A stretch of DNA of 64,000 bases, taken from the NCBI RefSeq assembly GCF_024742075.1, contig NZ_JANSGD010000002.1, positions 1 through 64,000 on the forward strand, given 5' to 3'. This document shows positions 53,413-60,133 of this stretch, piece after piece. Position 1 is the stretch's first letter. Each line of letters begins with the position of its first letter. The stretch is from Facklamia sp. 7083-14-GEN3. GTDB taxonomy: Bacteria; Bacillota; Bacilli; Lactobacillales; Aerococcaceae. A program made the position numbers and the translations under genes. Below the pieces are notes generated by a model. It was not told the origin of the DNA. It saw only the letters and a list, made by a program, of their open reading frames with translations, and did not search any database.

Positions 53413-53423
53413 CTTTTTCTTAA
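53301..53423 (+). CDS. short hydrophobic peptide, candidate type I toxin
   Basis: 40 codons from ATG 53301: an amphipathic start (MLLIESFLSSPKHIS), one membrane helix (LTLMLIALIFDFVATGV) and a polar end. AGGAGGTG directly before the ATG is sequestered in a hairpin with CACCTGA; spacing favours initiation at the TTG two codons on. Own promoter, 5'/3' long-distance pairing and antisense position to the replication operon fit a type I toxin mRNA. I see no homology to Fst, TxpA or Ldr toxins, and no separate antitoxin promoter is evident. Confidence 0.5.
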   Translation: MLLIESFLSSPKHISLTLMLIALIFDFVATGVPTRVNTFS

Positions 53424-53741
53424 CCACTCCTTCCATTCTTCGAATTCTAATTGGTAATAATTAAACTCATTAACGTACTTTAATTTTTTGTACTTACTAG
53501 GTCTTAATATATATCCTTTACCACCTGATTGATTAATTTGGTCCATGTGATAAGCTTGTAGCTTACTTTCAGTACCAACATCTGTTTTAAGTTCAATACC
53601 GTGAAATTCACCATTAATACAAACTAATAAATCAGGTACTCCTTCTTTGGTGAAAACTCCTCCACCCCAATATTTAATAATGTAAGCACCGATTGATTTT
53701 AAATAATTGATCACTTCTTCTTGGAATTTTGATTCTTTCAT
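53367..53741 (-). CDS. VRR-NUC domain nuclease
   Basis: Protein of 124 residues with the virus-type replication-repair nuclease motif: KESKFQEEVINYLKSIGAYI (Glu), GVPDLLVCINGEFHGIELKT (Asp and E-x-K) and HMDQINQSGGKGYILRP. Probably a Holliday-junction or structure-specific nuclease in phage replication. Its last 57 bases overlap the plus-strand peptide gene. Confidence 0.9.
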   Translation of the reverse strand: MKESKFQEEVINYLKSIGAYIIKYWGGGVFTKEGVPDLLVCINGEFHGIELKTDVGTESKLQAYHMDQINQSGGKGYILRPSKYKKLKYVNEFNYYQLEFEEWKEWLRKSIYSGRDTCSDKVKN

Positions 53742-53932
53742 TTTTCATCACGCTTATTAACTTCAACCGCATAATACTTACAGTAGAAAAAGTTGATGTT
53801 CACTTCTTCTCTGCCATGCTCTTTAACTTGAATAAGCGTATAGCCATTAGAATTATATATATGAGGATAGCTATCAGATTCAATTGTTAATGTAGTTTCA
53901 TCTTTAAAATAAAACGTTACTAAATATCTCAT
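53738..53932 (-). CDS. hypothetical phage protein, 64 residues
   Basis: Small protein of mostly beta-strands (RYLVTFYFKDETTLTIESDS, HGREEVNINFFYCKYYAVEV). Overlaps both neighbours by 4 bases (ATGA type), so it is co-translated with them. No family recognised. Confidence 0.65.
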   Translation of the reverse strand: MRYLVTFYFKDETTLTIESDSYPHIYNSNGYTLIQVKEHGREEVNINFFYCKYYAVEVNKRDEK

Positions 53933-54228
53933 TTGATTTTCACCCTTACTGAAGCTTTAACGTTACTTACTTTCTTATACTTTTCAGCTACATCTGGAAG
54001 TTCTTTTTTCAGCTTAGTGCTGTCAATACTCTCTCTAGTTGTTGGTTCTACATAAGTAATGTTGAAATATTCGTTCTCCCACTTTTTAACGTTATAGTCC
54101 TCCATAATATCGACCAGGTCTGCTCTAAGAAGTGATTGCCTTTCTTTAGCTAATTTAATTTGTCTTTCTAATTCATAAAATTCAGTAACTATCGCTAAGT
54201 CTTGTTTATTCAATTGTGTTAGTTCCAT
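53929..54228 (-). CDS. Gp157-like small phage protein
   Basis: 99 residues: N-terminal coiled coil (TEFYELERQIKLAKERQSLL), then YNVKKWENEYFNITYVEPTT and SIDSTKLKKELPDVAEKYKK, a C-terminal pattern shared with siphovirus Gp157-type proteins. Those are linked with phage resistance or recombination modules, but the role is unknown. Four-base overlap with the next gene. Confidence 0.68.
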   Translation of the reverse strand: MELTQLNKQDLAIVTEFYELERQIKLAKERQSLLRADLVDIMEDYNVKKWENEYFNITYVEPTTRESIDSTKLKKELPDVAEKYKKVSNVKASVRVKIK

Positions 54229-54232
54229 TTAA

Positions 54233-55465
54233 TTATTCCTCCCATTTAAAATCTTGTTTAAATAATGCGTCTGTATAATCTACACCACGCTCTAGTGCGC
54301 TATAGACCTTATACTCGATACTGTCATCAGTGATCATTTGATAGTAAAAAACAGGTCTCTCTTGTCCTATTCGATGAACTCTTTTTAAGCTTTGCATCCA
54401 GTTCTCAACACTGTCTGGTGGGCTTAAATAGATAATCTTATTGGATTTTTGTAAATTATGACCTTTACTTCCTGCCTGGTACTGAACAAGTGTGATACTA
54501 TCGTCACACTCTTCATAATTCTTCTTGTCGACTAATCCGCCTTTTATATAACTCAATGGCCTATCAGTGATAAGTTTCTTTAGTGCTTCCAATTCTTCGT
54601 TATAGTTATAGAAGATAATTAAGCGATCATTCGTTGAATCAATTAAATCTTTTAATCGATCCATTTTATTTTTATTGCGCACACTTGCGAAAAGTCTTAA
54701 ATTAATCCTGGCCACTGTGCTTGTGTCTCCAACAATTAATTCTTTTCCATAATTAATAATGTGGTGAGTATTGAACTCCTTATATTCTTTAGAAAGATTG
54801 CAGCGAATCTTTACATAATTTTGTTTAGGTAAATCATAAACTTCTTCTGTTTTCATAAATACCGCACCATATTCTCTGAGCTTGGCCTTTAATTCTTCTA
54901 CATTCTTATAACCCAGTATCTTGATTCCTCCCCAATATTTATTGGGTTTAAAATCTACATAACGTTTCATATACTGTGTTTTACTAATTTCCCACCCTAA
55001 CAATTTAAGCTGGCTGTATAGTTTTTCATACTTTCCACCAGTAGGTGTTCCGGATAATAGAACGACATTATCAGGCTTAAGATTAAGAATGAACTTTGTT
55101 CGCTTTGTTTTTTCGTTTTGAATTAAAGAACTTTCATCCAACATTAAAGTGAAGTTTTTAAGTTTCTTTAACTCAGGCCTGCGCCAAACTTTGTCATAAT
55201 TAATTATGATGATTGATTCTGGTTTAACTTTTTGAGCTTTGTCATAAATTATTACTTCATAGTCGTAATACTGTTTAAAATGACTCGCCCAATCGTTTAT
55301 TTGAGACTTTTGACAGATTACTAGGTTATAAGGTGTATTCAGTTCCCAAAGCTTCTGGGAGCCAATAAATGTCTTACCTAACCCCATGTCTAAGTAGTAT
55401 GCCACTCGATCAAAATCATAGGTCTCATCTAATACTTGTTCTTGGTGTGGGAATAATTTAATCAT
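54233..55465 (-). CDS. SNF2-type DEAD/DEAH helicase
   Basis: Superfamily 2 ATPase of 410 residues acting on phage DNA. The start at 55465 follows GAGAGGTG; 28 earlier codons have no site. Motifs: I, YYLDMGLGKTFIGS near residue 20; II, FTLMLDESS near 110; III, VVLLSGTPTGGKYE near 140; V/VI, LVQYQAGSKGHNLQKS and WMQSLKRVHRIGQERP near 355-375. A common component of phage replication modules in Lactobacillales, before the VRR nuclease. Confidence 0.92.
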   Translation of the reverse strand: MIKLFPHQEQVLDETYDFDRVAYYLDMGLGKTFIGSQKLWELNTPYNLVICQKSQINDWASHFKQYYDYEVIIYDKAQKVKPESIIIINYDKVWRRPELKKLKNFTLMLDESSLIQNEKTKRTKFILNLKPDNVVLLSGTPTGGKYEKLYSQLKLLGWEISKTQYMKRYVDFKPNKYWGGIKILGYKNVEELKAKLREYGAVFMKTEEVYDLPKQNYVKIRCNLSKEYKEFNTHHIINYGKELIVGDTSTVARINLRLFASVRNKNKMDRLKDLIDSTNDRLIIFYNYNEELEALKKLITDRPLSYIKGGLVDKKNYEECDDSITLVQYQAGSKGHNLQKSNKIIYLSPPDSVENWMQSLKRVHRIGQERPVFYYQMITDDSIEYKVYSALERGVDYTDALFKQDFKWEE

Positions 55466-55484
55466 TCCAATCACCTCTCTTGTG

Positions 55485-55721
55485 TTATACTTTGTGTGTA
55501 GTTTCGTTAGTCCGCATTGCCGTGCGGGCTTTTTCTTTTTGGAATTCAAACTCTTTATTTAATTCTTCTAAAGCTTGTTCAGTTGTAATAATTTCGTCCG
55601 ACCACCTTATGATAGTTAAGAAAATTTGATCATTCATAATACACCCTGAATGAAACATTTCTTTAAGAAAGTCATTTATTTCCTCATTAGCCACTACTTT
55701 TTGGAATGTCTCATATTTCAT
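55485..55721 (-). CDS. hypothetical phage protein, 78 residues
   Basis: Helical protein starting MKYETFQKVVANEEINDFLK; acidic then basic C-terminus (QKEKARTAMRTNETTHKV). Start chosen at 55721 because it overlaps the stop of the upstream frame (TAATG); 15 extra codons are otherwise possible. No family recognised. Confidence 0.6.
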   Translation of the reverse strand: MKYETFQKVVANEEINDFLKEMFHSGCIMNDQIFLTIIRWSDEIITTEQALEELNKEFEFQKEKARTAMRTNETTHKV

Positions 55722-55888
55722 TAAGACCACCCCAATCTGTAAATTACGAAGGCTATAATCGGCCACGAAAGAAGTAGTAAGACCGGTAAAGTTAAAACAA
55801 AGTAAATGATGTTCTCTTGTCTTTTTTTTAGTGCCTGCTCACGTTCTCTTCTTAAAACTTCGCATTTTTCTTCCAACTTGATATTCAT
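55721..55888 (-). CDS. small membrane protein, 55 residues
   Basis: Reading frame from ATG 55888 with AAGGAGA 7 bases before it: charged coiled N-terminus (MNIKLEEKCEVLRRERE) then one membrane helix (YFVLTLPVLLLLSWPIIAFV). Stop and next start overlap (TAATG). Early phage membrane protein of unknown role. Confidence 0.65.
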   Translation of the reverse strand: MNIKLEEKCEVLRREREQALKKRQENIIYFVLTLPVLLLLSWPIIAFVIYRLGWS

Positions 55889-55900
55889 TAGTAAGTCTCC

Positions 55901-56131
55901 TTATTTAAATTTTGTTGAATCTTTCTTCCTTAAGAAATCGATAAACCTCGAAATTATAACTATCGTTGTCTTTTGCGTTGGTTTAATTACTCCGTCTGAA
56001 AATTCAGGGTCTTGGTACATTTCTGAAACATACTTAGCAGCTTGTTGCTTACCCAAACCAAGAATGACATCAGGCAATTTTTGAGTGGTCGTCGCAAACG
56101 CCACATCTTGTGGAATTGGTGTGAGTTCCAT
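55901..56131 (-). CDS. hypothetical phage protein, 76 residues
   Basis: Start at 56131 follows AGGAGGGAGG; earlier codons belong to another gene's frame. Sequence MELTPIPQDVAFATTTQKLP and GLGKQQAAKYVSEMYQDPEF, helical with a basic end. No family recognised. Overlaps the zinc-ribbon gene in another frame by 62 bases. Confidence 0.6.
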   Translation of the reverse strand: MELTPIPQDVAFATTTQKLPDVILGLGKQQAAKYVSEMYQDPEFSDGVIKPTQKTTIVIISRFIDFLRKKDSTKFK

Positions 56132-56246
56132 GATTGTCCTCCCTCCTTTTAGCTCTTCTTTTATTACATACCGAGCAGTAATAGGTGACTGTTTTCTTTG
56201 TCTGTTCCGCTTTAACCATTCGAACATGGCACACAGGACATTTCAT
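56070..56246 (-). CDS. small zinc-ribbon protein
   Basis: 58-codon frame starting MKCPVCHVRMVKAEQTKKTV with TYYCSVCNKRRAKRRED, i.e. two CxxC knuckles 17 residues apart, then a variable end with RCGVCDD. AAGGGG lies 7 bases before the ATG. The knuckles make a real gene likely. The part beyond residue 38 overlaps the next gene in another frame, so the functional domain is the first half. Confidence 0.65.
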   Translation of the reverse strand: MKCPVCHVRMVKAEQTKKTVTYYCSVCNKRRAKRREDNHGTHTNSTRCGVCDDHSKIA

Positions 56247-56260
56247 GAGCTAACCCCTTT

Positions 56261-56452
56261 CTATGCCAAACCAAACATCTGAATTAACTTCAAAATAATT
56301 TTGTTAGAATAAGGTGTTTGAGATTTACCAGTTAAGGCTTTATGAATCTCTGGTTTAGAATATCCAGTCATTATTGCCAACTGCTCATAAGAAATTTTGT
56401 TTTCATCCTTATAATCTAAAACCCTTTGTCTTGCTTCTATTGTCTCTGGCAT
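56261..56452 (-). CDS. small helix-turn-helix DNA-binding protein
   Basis: 63 residues. QRVLDYKDENKISYEQLAIM and TGYSKPEIHKALTGKSQTPY form an XRE-like helix-turn-helix. AAAGGAG precedes the ATG. Probably an early regulator of the lytic operon. In the early region downstream of cro-like 57035-57451. Confidence 0.8.
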   Translation of the reverse strand: MPETIEARQRVLDYKDENKISYEQLAIMTGYSKPEIHKALTGKSQTPYSNKIILKLIQMFGLA

Positions 56453-56490
56453 TAAATCAGCTCCTTTCTTTATTGTTAATTTGATATACT

Positions 56491-56506
56491 CTCCTTTAGA
56501 AAGGAG
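56491..56506. repeat. palindrome over the ribosome binding site of the plus-strand gene at 56515
   Basis: CTCCTTTAGAAAGGAG is a perfect 16-base palindrome whose right arm is the binding site AAAGGAG of the downstream gene. Folding would hide that site; alternatively it is a protein-binding dyad between divergent genes. Confidence 0.5.
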
Positions 56507-56514
56507 GTGAAAAT

Positions 56515-56733
56515 ATGGAAGAAATCAGAATCGGTGAACATGTACATAAAGCTATGTTAAAATACGACAATCAGATAAACGAAATGACTTCGGCCTTTTT
56601 AGAACTTCTTGAAAAAGATTTAACGAAAGAAGAAAAAGAGAAAAGTATAAAAGAAGCTATACAAGTTCTAATTGTTCATAGCGCTATCGTTGCTCTAGAT
56701 GCTAACTATTCAATTATTGAATCTCGTAAGTAA
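56515..56733 (+). CDS. hypothetical plus-strand protein within the early operon
   Basis: 72 residues, helical and acidic (MEEIRIGEHVHKAMLKYDNQ, then FLELLEKDLTKEEKEKSIKE). AAAGGAGG 8 bases before the ATG, TATACT at 56485-56490 is a possible -10 box. It is oriented against its neighbours and its end overlaps the end of the 56714-57013 gene by 20 bases. No family recognised. Could be expressed in the lysogen. Confidence 0.6.
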   Translation: MEEIRIGEHVHKAMLKYDNQINEMTSAFLELLEKDLTKEEKEKSIKEAIQVLIVHSAIVALDANYSIIESRK

Positions 56734-57013
56734 TTTCTTTAGTATTCTCAAAAATTTGTTTTAGATCGTTTTTCTTTTTTTCGATGTTAGGAATAGAATT
56801 AATTGACTGATTCATACTAAGTTCAATAATTTTTTTATTTATTTCTTCATCAATAACTGAGCCAAGTTCACCGTACTTATACCCAAGTCTATGTGATTTG
56901 GCTTTTTTAATAGCTTCACCATAGGTTTCTGAATCTTTTAATATAGCTTTTGCTCTTATATCAATTAAAGCCTCTATTAAATTCATGAAACTGTTATTGT
57001 CTAGATAGTTCAT
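56714..57013 (-). CDS. hypothetical phage early protein, 99 residues
   Basis: Helical protein (NLIEALIDIRAKAILKDSET, SMNQSINSIPNIEKKKNDLK). GAAAGGAG before the ATG. Second gene of the lytic transcript after the Cro-like gene. No family recognised. Confidence 0.65.
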   Translation of the reverse strand: MNYLDNNSFMNLIEALIDIRAKAILKDSETYGEAIKKAKSHRLGYKYGELGSVIDEEINKKIIELSMNQSINSIPNIEKKKNDLKQIFENTKEITYEIQ

Positions 57014-57034
57014 TTCAATTCTCCTTTCACTTAA

Positions 57035-57451
57035 TTAATAATCTTCACTTTCAATAACTTCTGTGTTCTCAAGCCCAAATCGAATAAACTTTTCAACTAT
57101 CTTCTGGATTGGAATTCCTGTTTCTAGCTTCAACTCTTTTATCTGATCTAATAAATCAGAATCAATTAATATTGGTCTTGAAACATTACTAGGAACCTCT
57201 TTAACCAATATTACTTTGTCTTTTTTAGGCACATTTTTCACCTCGCTTTCATCAGGGAGAAGAACATTTACAACTTGTGTATCTGTAAGATTCAAAGCAT
57301 TTTTTAGTTTTACAATTGTTTGAATGTTGAAATTCATTGTTGGAATTTGTCTTCTGAAAGTATGATATTTAACTCCAACCACTTCAGCGATTGAATGAAC
57401 ATCATGTCCCTTATCAGTTAACAATTGCCTAAATACTTCTGAACGATCCAT
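57035..57451 (-). CDS. Cro-like regulator with N-terminal HTH and C-terminal ribbon-helix-helix-like domain
   Basis: 138 residues. Residues 1-65 (FRQLLTDKGHDVHSIAEVVG, VKYHTFRRQIPTMNFNIQTI) form an XRE-type helix-turn-helix; residues 90-130 (SRPILIDSDLLDQIKELKLE, TGIPIQKIVEKFIRFGLENT) resemble a ribbon-helix-helix. It is first in the leftward lytic operon and opposite the repressor, so a Cro role is inferred. Two DNA-binding modules in one protein are unusual for Cro. Confidence 0.72.
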   Translation of the reverse strand: MDRSEVFRQLLTDKGHDVHSIAEVVGVKYHTFRRQIPTMNFNIQTIVKLKNALNLTDTQVVNVLLPDESEVKNVPKKDKVILVKEVPSNVSRPILIDSDLLDQIKELKLETGIPIQKIVEKFIRFGLENTEVIESEDY

Positions 57452-57521
57452 AAGAACGTCTCCTCTCTCTTTATTAAGTAAGGTAATTCGTTAGTTTTTT
57501 TGTTATAATTTAATACTCTTA

Positions 57522-57550
57522 TTGACTAACAGTACAAAATGTTATACTAT
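57522..57550 (+). promoter_or_regulatory. rightward promoter towards the repressor gene
   Basis: TTGACT (57522-57527) followed by TATACTAT (57543-57550); spacing 15 to TATACT or 17 to TACTAT. The transcript would have a leader of about 190 bases before the repressor start. Confidence 0.6.
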
Positions 57551-57560
57551 AAAAGCGTAC

Positions 57561-57577
57561 TAAATAACCGTTATTTA
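57561..57577. promoter_or_regulatory. 17-base dyad in the switch region, candidate operator
   Basis: TAAATAAC-C-GTTATTTA is a perfect 8-bp dyad around one base, just after the start point of the rightward promoter. The half-site TAAATAAC occurs again at 57613-57620. Likely a repressor or Cro binding site. Confidence 0.6.
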
Positions 57578-57655
57578 TAAATTACATCACCGTTCCCCAA
57601 CAATAATGTTTTTAAATAACTTACAAATTTAGTAACGAATTACCTTACAAGTAGA

Positions 57656-57684
57656 ATAGTATAGTATTTTATACCAAAGGTCAA
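57656..57684 (-). promoter_or_regulatory. leftward promoter towards the lytic genes
   Basis: On the reverse strand TTGACC (57684-57679) and TATACTAT (57663-57656), the same spacing alternatives as the rightward promoter. It points at the rightward promoter, so both transcripts overlap. Confidence 0.6.
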
Positions 57685-57745
57685 CCCTAAAGTATATTAT
57701 TTTGTACTTTTCTTTTTGTAACGGTTTAGAAAGGTTGATAATTCA

Positions 57746-58066
57746 ATGTTTGACCGTATAAAAATTTTGTGCGATAAGAAAGGTATATCTATAACAGAGT
57801 TGGCTCAAAGGATGGGATGGGCAGATAAAGCTATATACAACTGGAGATCCAGTACCCCTTCCGCGGATAAAGTAAAAGCTGTCGCAGATTTCTTTAATGT
57901 TTCTGTTGATTATATAATGAATAGAACTGATAACCCTAAGGTTGCTGATAGTAATAATGATGATGACTTTTTAGTAGCTGCTCATATTGATGGAGATTTT
58001 ACAGAAGAAGAGTTAGAGGATATTAAAGATTACATTGAGTTTATAAAATCAAAACACAAAAAATAA
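57746..58066 (+). CDS. XRE-family phage repressor (CI-like)
   Basis: 106 residues. Helix-turn-helix at 4-65 (ISITELAQRMGWADKAIYNW, SADKVKAVADFFNVSVDYIM) and an acidic C-terminal helical part (DFTEEELEDIKDYIEFIKSK). It lacks the self-cleaving LexA-like domain; release from DNA is expected through the adjacent ImmA-like protein, as in ICEBs1-type systems. ATG preceded by AAAGG. Confidence 0.88.
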   Translation: MFDRIKILCDKKGISITELAQRMGWADKAIYNWRSSTPSADKVKAVADFFNVSVDYIMNRTDNPKVADSNNDDDFLVAAHIDGDFTEEELEDIKDYIEFIKSKHKK

Positions 58067-58078
58067 GTTGGTGATTAT

Positions 58079-58480
58079 ATGAATGCATTTGAAAAATTGT
58101 TGGCAGAATTTGATAATGAGTTAACGTTTGTGTTCGATAAAAACATTCCTGATAAACTTCCAGGCTTGATATGTGATAAGACGATTTATTTAAATAAAGA
58201 CCTCCCTTTCGATAAAGCTATATGTGTTTTATCGGAAGAAATTGGCCATTATAAGACCTCCACTCCTAAAGACATAACAGATTATAAAGAGAATGGTAAA
58301 GAAGAACGTAAGGCCAGGAATTGGGGATATAAGAAGTTAGTTCCCATTGAAAAGTTAAAAAATTTTTTCGTGAAAAAGGAGAGCGTGATGCCATACGAGT
58401 TAGCAGAAGAATTTGGAATTACAGAAGAGTTTGCTGAAGAAGCTGTGCAGATGTATAAAATAAAAGGTGAGTTAGATTGA
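58079..58480 (+). CDS. ImmA/IrrE-like metallopeptidase
   Basis: 133 residues. VLSEEIGHYKTSTPKDITDY near residue 55 is the zinc motif in the form E-E-x-G-H usual for ImmA-like phage proteins with the first His replaced; KEERKARNWGYKKLVPIEKL follows. In the family the peptidase cleaves the repressor after DNA damage or a signal. Twelve bases after the repressor gene. Activity with the changed first His is known for some members but not certain here. Confidence 0.85.
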   Translation: MNAFEKLLAEFDNELTFVFDKNIPDKLPGLICDKTIYLNKDLPFDKAICVLSEEIGHYKTSTPKDITDYKENGKEERKARNWGYKKLVPIEKLKNFFVKKESVMPYELAEEFGITEEFAEEAVQMYKIKGELD

Positions 58481-58566
58481 TTACAATACTATATTGCGAC
58501 CCAATCATCGTCAATAAAGATGATAAGCCACGTATTATTGGTAAAGCTGTTAAGGTTTTTAAATAA
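58477..58566 (+). CDS. possible 29-residue peptide
   Basis: From TTG overlapping the ImmA stop (AAAGGTGAG upstream): ITILYCDPIIVNKDDKPRII then GKAVKVFK. The overlap and binding site favour translation, the short length argues for caution. Confidence 0.35.
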   Translation: MITILYCDPIIVNKDDKPRIIGKAVKVFK

Positions 58567-58617
58567 TTTATAAAAAATTAATTTATATTTATTAAAATTA
58601 TCATTAGGAGGAAGAAA

Positions 58618-59943
58618 ATGGAAGAAAAGGTACCTTTTTATTTTAATGATTGGTTTATAATAGTTTGTTCGACTTTGTGGCCAGCCTACGGTGTCTCATT
58701 AATTATCGCAATAATAGTATTGATTCTTAAAAAGAAAAAATACCGCACTATAGACCGAAAAATAATTGATGATTATATGAATGAATATGATAGTTTAAAC
58801 AGAATTAAAGATGAACATGTTTCAATTTTAGAAAAATTCAATAATAAAATGGAAAAAACTAAAAATAGTGTTCAAGAAGAAATAGATGTTTTGATTGGAA
58901 AGAAAGAAGAGATTCAATTCTTTATCGATGCAAATACAGATAAGTACCTTGAAAAACAAATATTTGTTGAATTTGATGATAATCTAACATCAGATGAAAT
59001 AAAGAATCAGTTAGCTATGCATAAACTAAAAGAAAAAGATGCTGTAAAAGCTTTAGTTTTTAGTGAGAGATATAATAAAACTGAAACTAATAAACAATTG
59101 AAACAATTAATTAGAGGCTTTAATACGGAATCCGACTATTATATTAGTAACGTTTCTTCAAAAAACATTGATAAGTATAGAGAAAAAATAATGAAATCTT
59201 TTGAAAATCTCAATAAATTATTTGAAGTTGATGGAGTAAAACTTAACAAAGATTACTTGAAACTAAAACTTGATCATCTTTCAATTGTCTATCAGTACCA
59301 AATAAAAAAAGAAACTGAACGTGAACTATTGAAAGCTCAGAAAGAGGAAATAAGAGAGCAACAGCGTGTTGAAAAAGAGCTAGAAGATCAACGTAGAAAG
59401 CTTGAAAAAGAAGAAACGCAATTTAATAATGAGATTAATAAAATGATGTCTTACCTTAGTAAATCTAGTAGTGATGTTGAAAGAGAAATCTACGCTGAAA
59501 AGATTAGAGATTTAGAAGAAAAGCTTAAAAAACTTGAAGCAGACAAAGAGGACGTACGTCAAAGACAGACAAATACAAGAGCTGGATTTGTTTATATCAT
59601 TTCTAATATTGGCTCATTTGGAGAAAATATTTTTAAAATTGGTATGACTAGACGTTTAGAGCCGATGGATAGAATTAATGAATTAGGTAGTGCTTCTGTT
59701 CCCTTCAAATTTGATGTTCACGCTTTAATATTTAGTGAAGATGCACCTGCGTTAGAAAATCTTCTTCATAATCACTTTAAGAATAAAGAAGTTAATAAAG
59801 TTAACTCAAGAAAAGAATTTTTCAATGTTGATTTGAGTGAGATTAAATCTTTAGTTCATGAAAAATTTGATAAGACCGTTACGTTTTATGAAGAACCAGA
59901 AGCTCTTGAATATAGAGAATCTCTTCGTAAGAAAAATATTTAA
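58618..59943 (+). CDS. membrane-anchored DUF4041 and GIY-YIG (T5orf172) nuclease, SNIPE-like
   Basis: 441 residues. One membrane segment (about 13-37) with a short outside end, then a coiled coil (50-110), a DUF4041 domain (about 135-255: LKQLIRGFNTESDYYISNVS, KDYLKLKLDHLSIVYQYQIK), a second coiled coil (235-320) and a C-terminal T5orf172 GIY-YIG nuclease: GFVYIISN (323-330), FKIGMTRR (339-346), E380, HNHF (384-387), NSRKEFFNV. This order is that of SNIPE, a membrane nuclease cutting incoming phage DNA. Plus strand, between ImmA and integrase, so expressed in the lysogen. GGAGGAAG before the ATG. Confidence 0.88.
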   Translation: MEEKVPFYFNDWFIIVCSTLWPAYGVSLIIAIIVLILKKKKYRTIDRKIIDDYMNEYDSLNRIKDEHVSILEKFNNKMEKTKNSVQEEIDVLIGKKEEIQFFIDANTDKYLEKQIFVEFDDNLTSDEIKNQLAMHKLKEKDAVKALVFSERYNKTETNKQLKQLIRGFNTESDYYISNVSSKNIDKYREKIMKSFENLNKLFEVDGVKLNKDYLKLKLDHLSIVYQYQIKKETERELLKAQKEEIREQQRVEKELEDQRRKLEKEETQFNNEINKMMSYLSKSSSDVEREIYAEKIRDLEEKLKKLEADKEDVRQRQTNTRAGFVYIISNIGSFGENIFKIGMTRRLEPMDRINELGSASVPFKFDVHALIFSEDAPALENLLHNHFKNKEVNKVNSRKEFFNVDLSEIKSLVHEKFDKTVTFYEEPEALEYRESLRKKNI

Positions 59944-60068
59944 TAATAATATATAATTCGATAAAATTCAAAAGATAAGATAGTTACCTAAGCAATCTAA
60001 ATTTAATTAATCCAAAAAAGCCACAACCCACCCCGCCAAGAGAAAGTTGTGACTATTTGATAAATATG

Positions 60069-60096
60069 AAAAGACCCTGTTTAAAGGGTGTCTTTT
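60069..60096 (+). terminator. terminator between the nuclease and integrase genes
   Basis: AAAAGAC-CCT pairs with AGG-GTGTCTTTT (10 bp with a bulge) and is followed by TTTTCTGT. It lies 126 bases after the nuclease stop. Confidence 0.7.
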
Positions 60097-60133
60097 CTGT
60101 ACCCAATTATAGCAAAAGAAAGGAGAATTGACT

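Larger units (their letters stand above)
57478..57648. repeat. 16-bp perfect inverted repeat flanking the switch, candidate operators
   Basis: GTAAGGTAATTCGTTA at 57478-57493 recurs as its exact complement at 57633-57648, 139 bases away. The right copy covers the expected start point of the leftward promoter; the left copy lies just upstream of the rightward promoter. A pair of distant identical sites is typical of cooperative repressor binding with DNA looping. Confidence 0.75.

Noticed and set aside
56515-57013. Convergent gene pair as a toxin-antitoxin module
   Set aside because: The genes face each other with overlapping ends rather than forming an operon, and neither resembles a known toxin or antitoxin.
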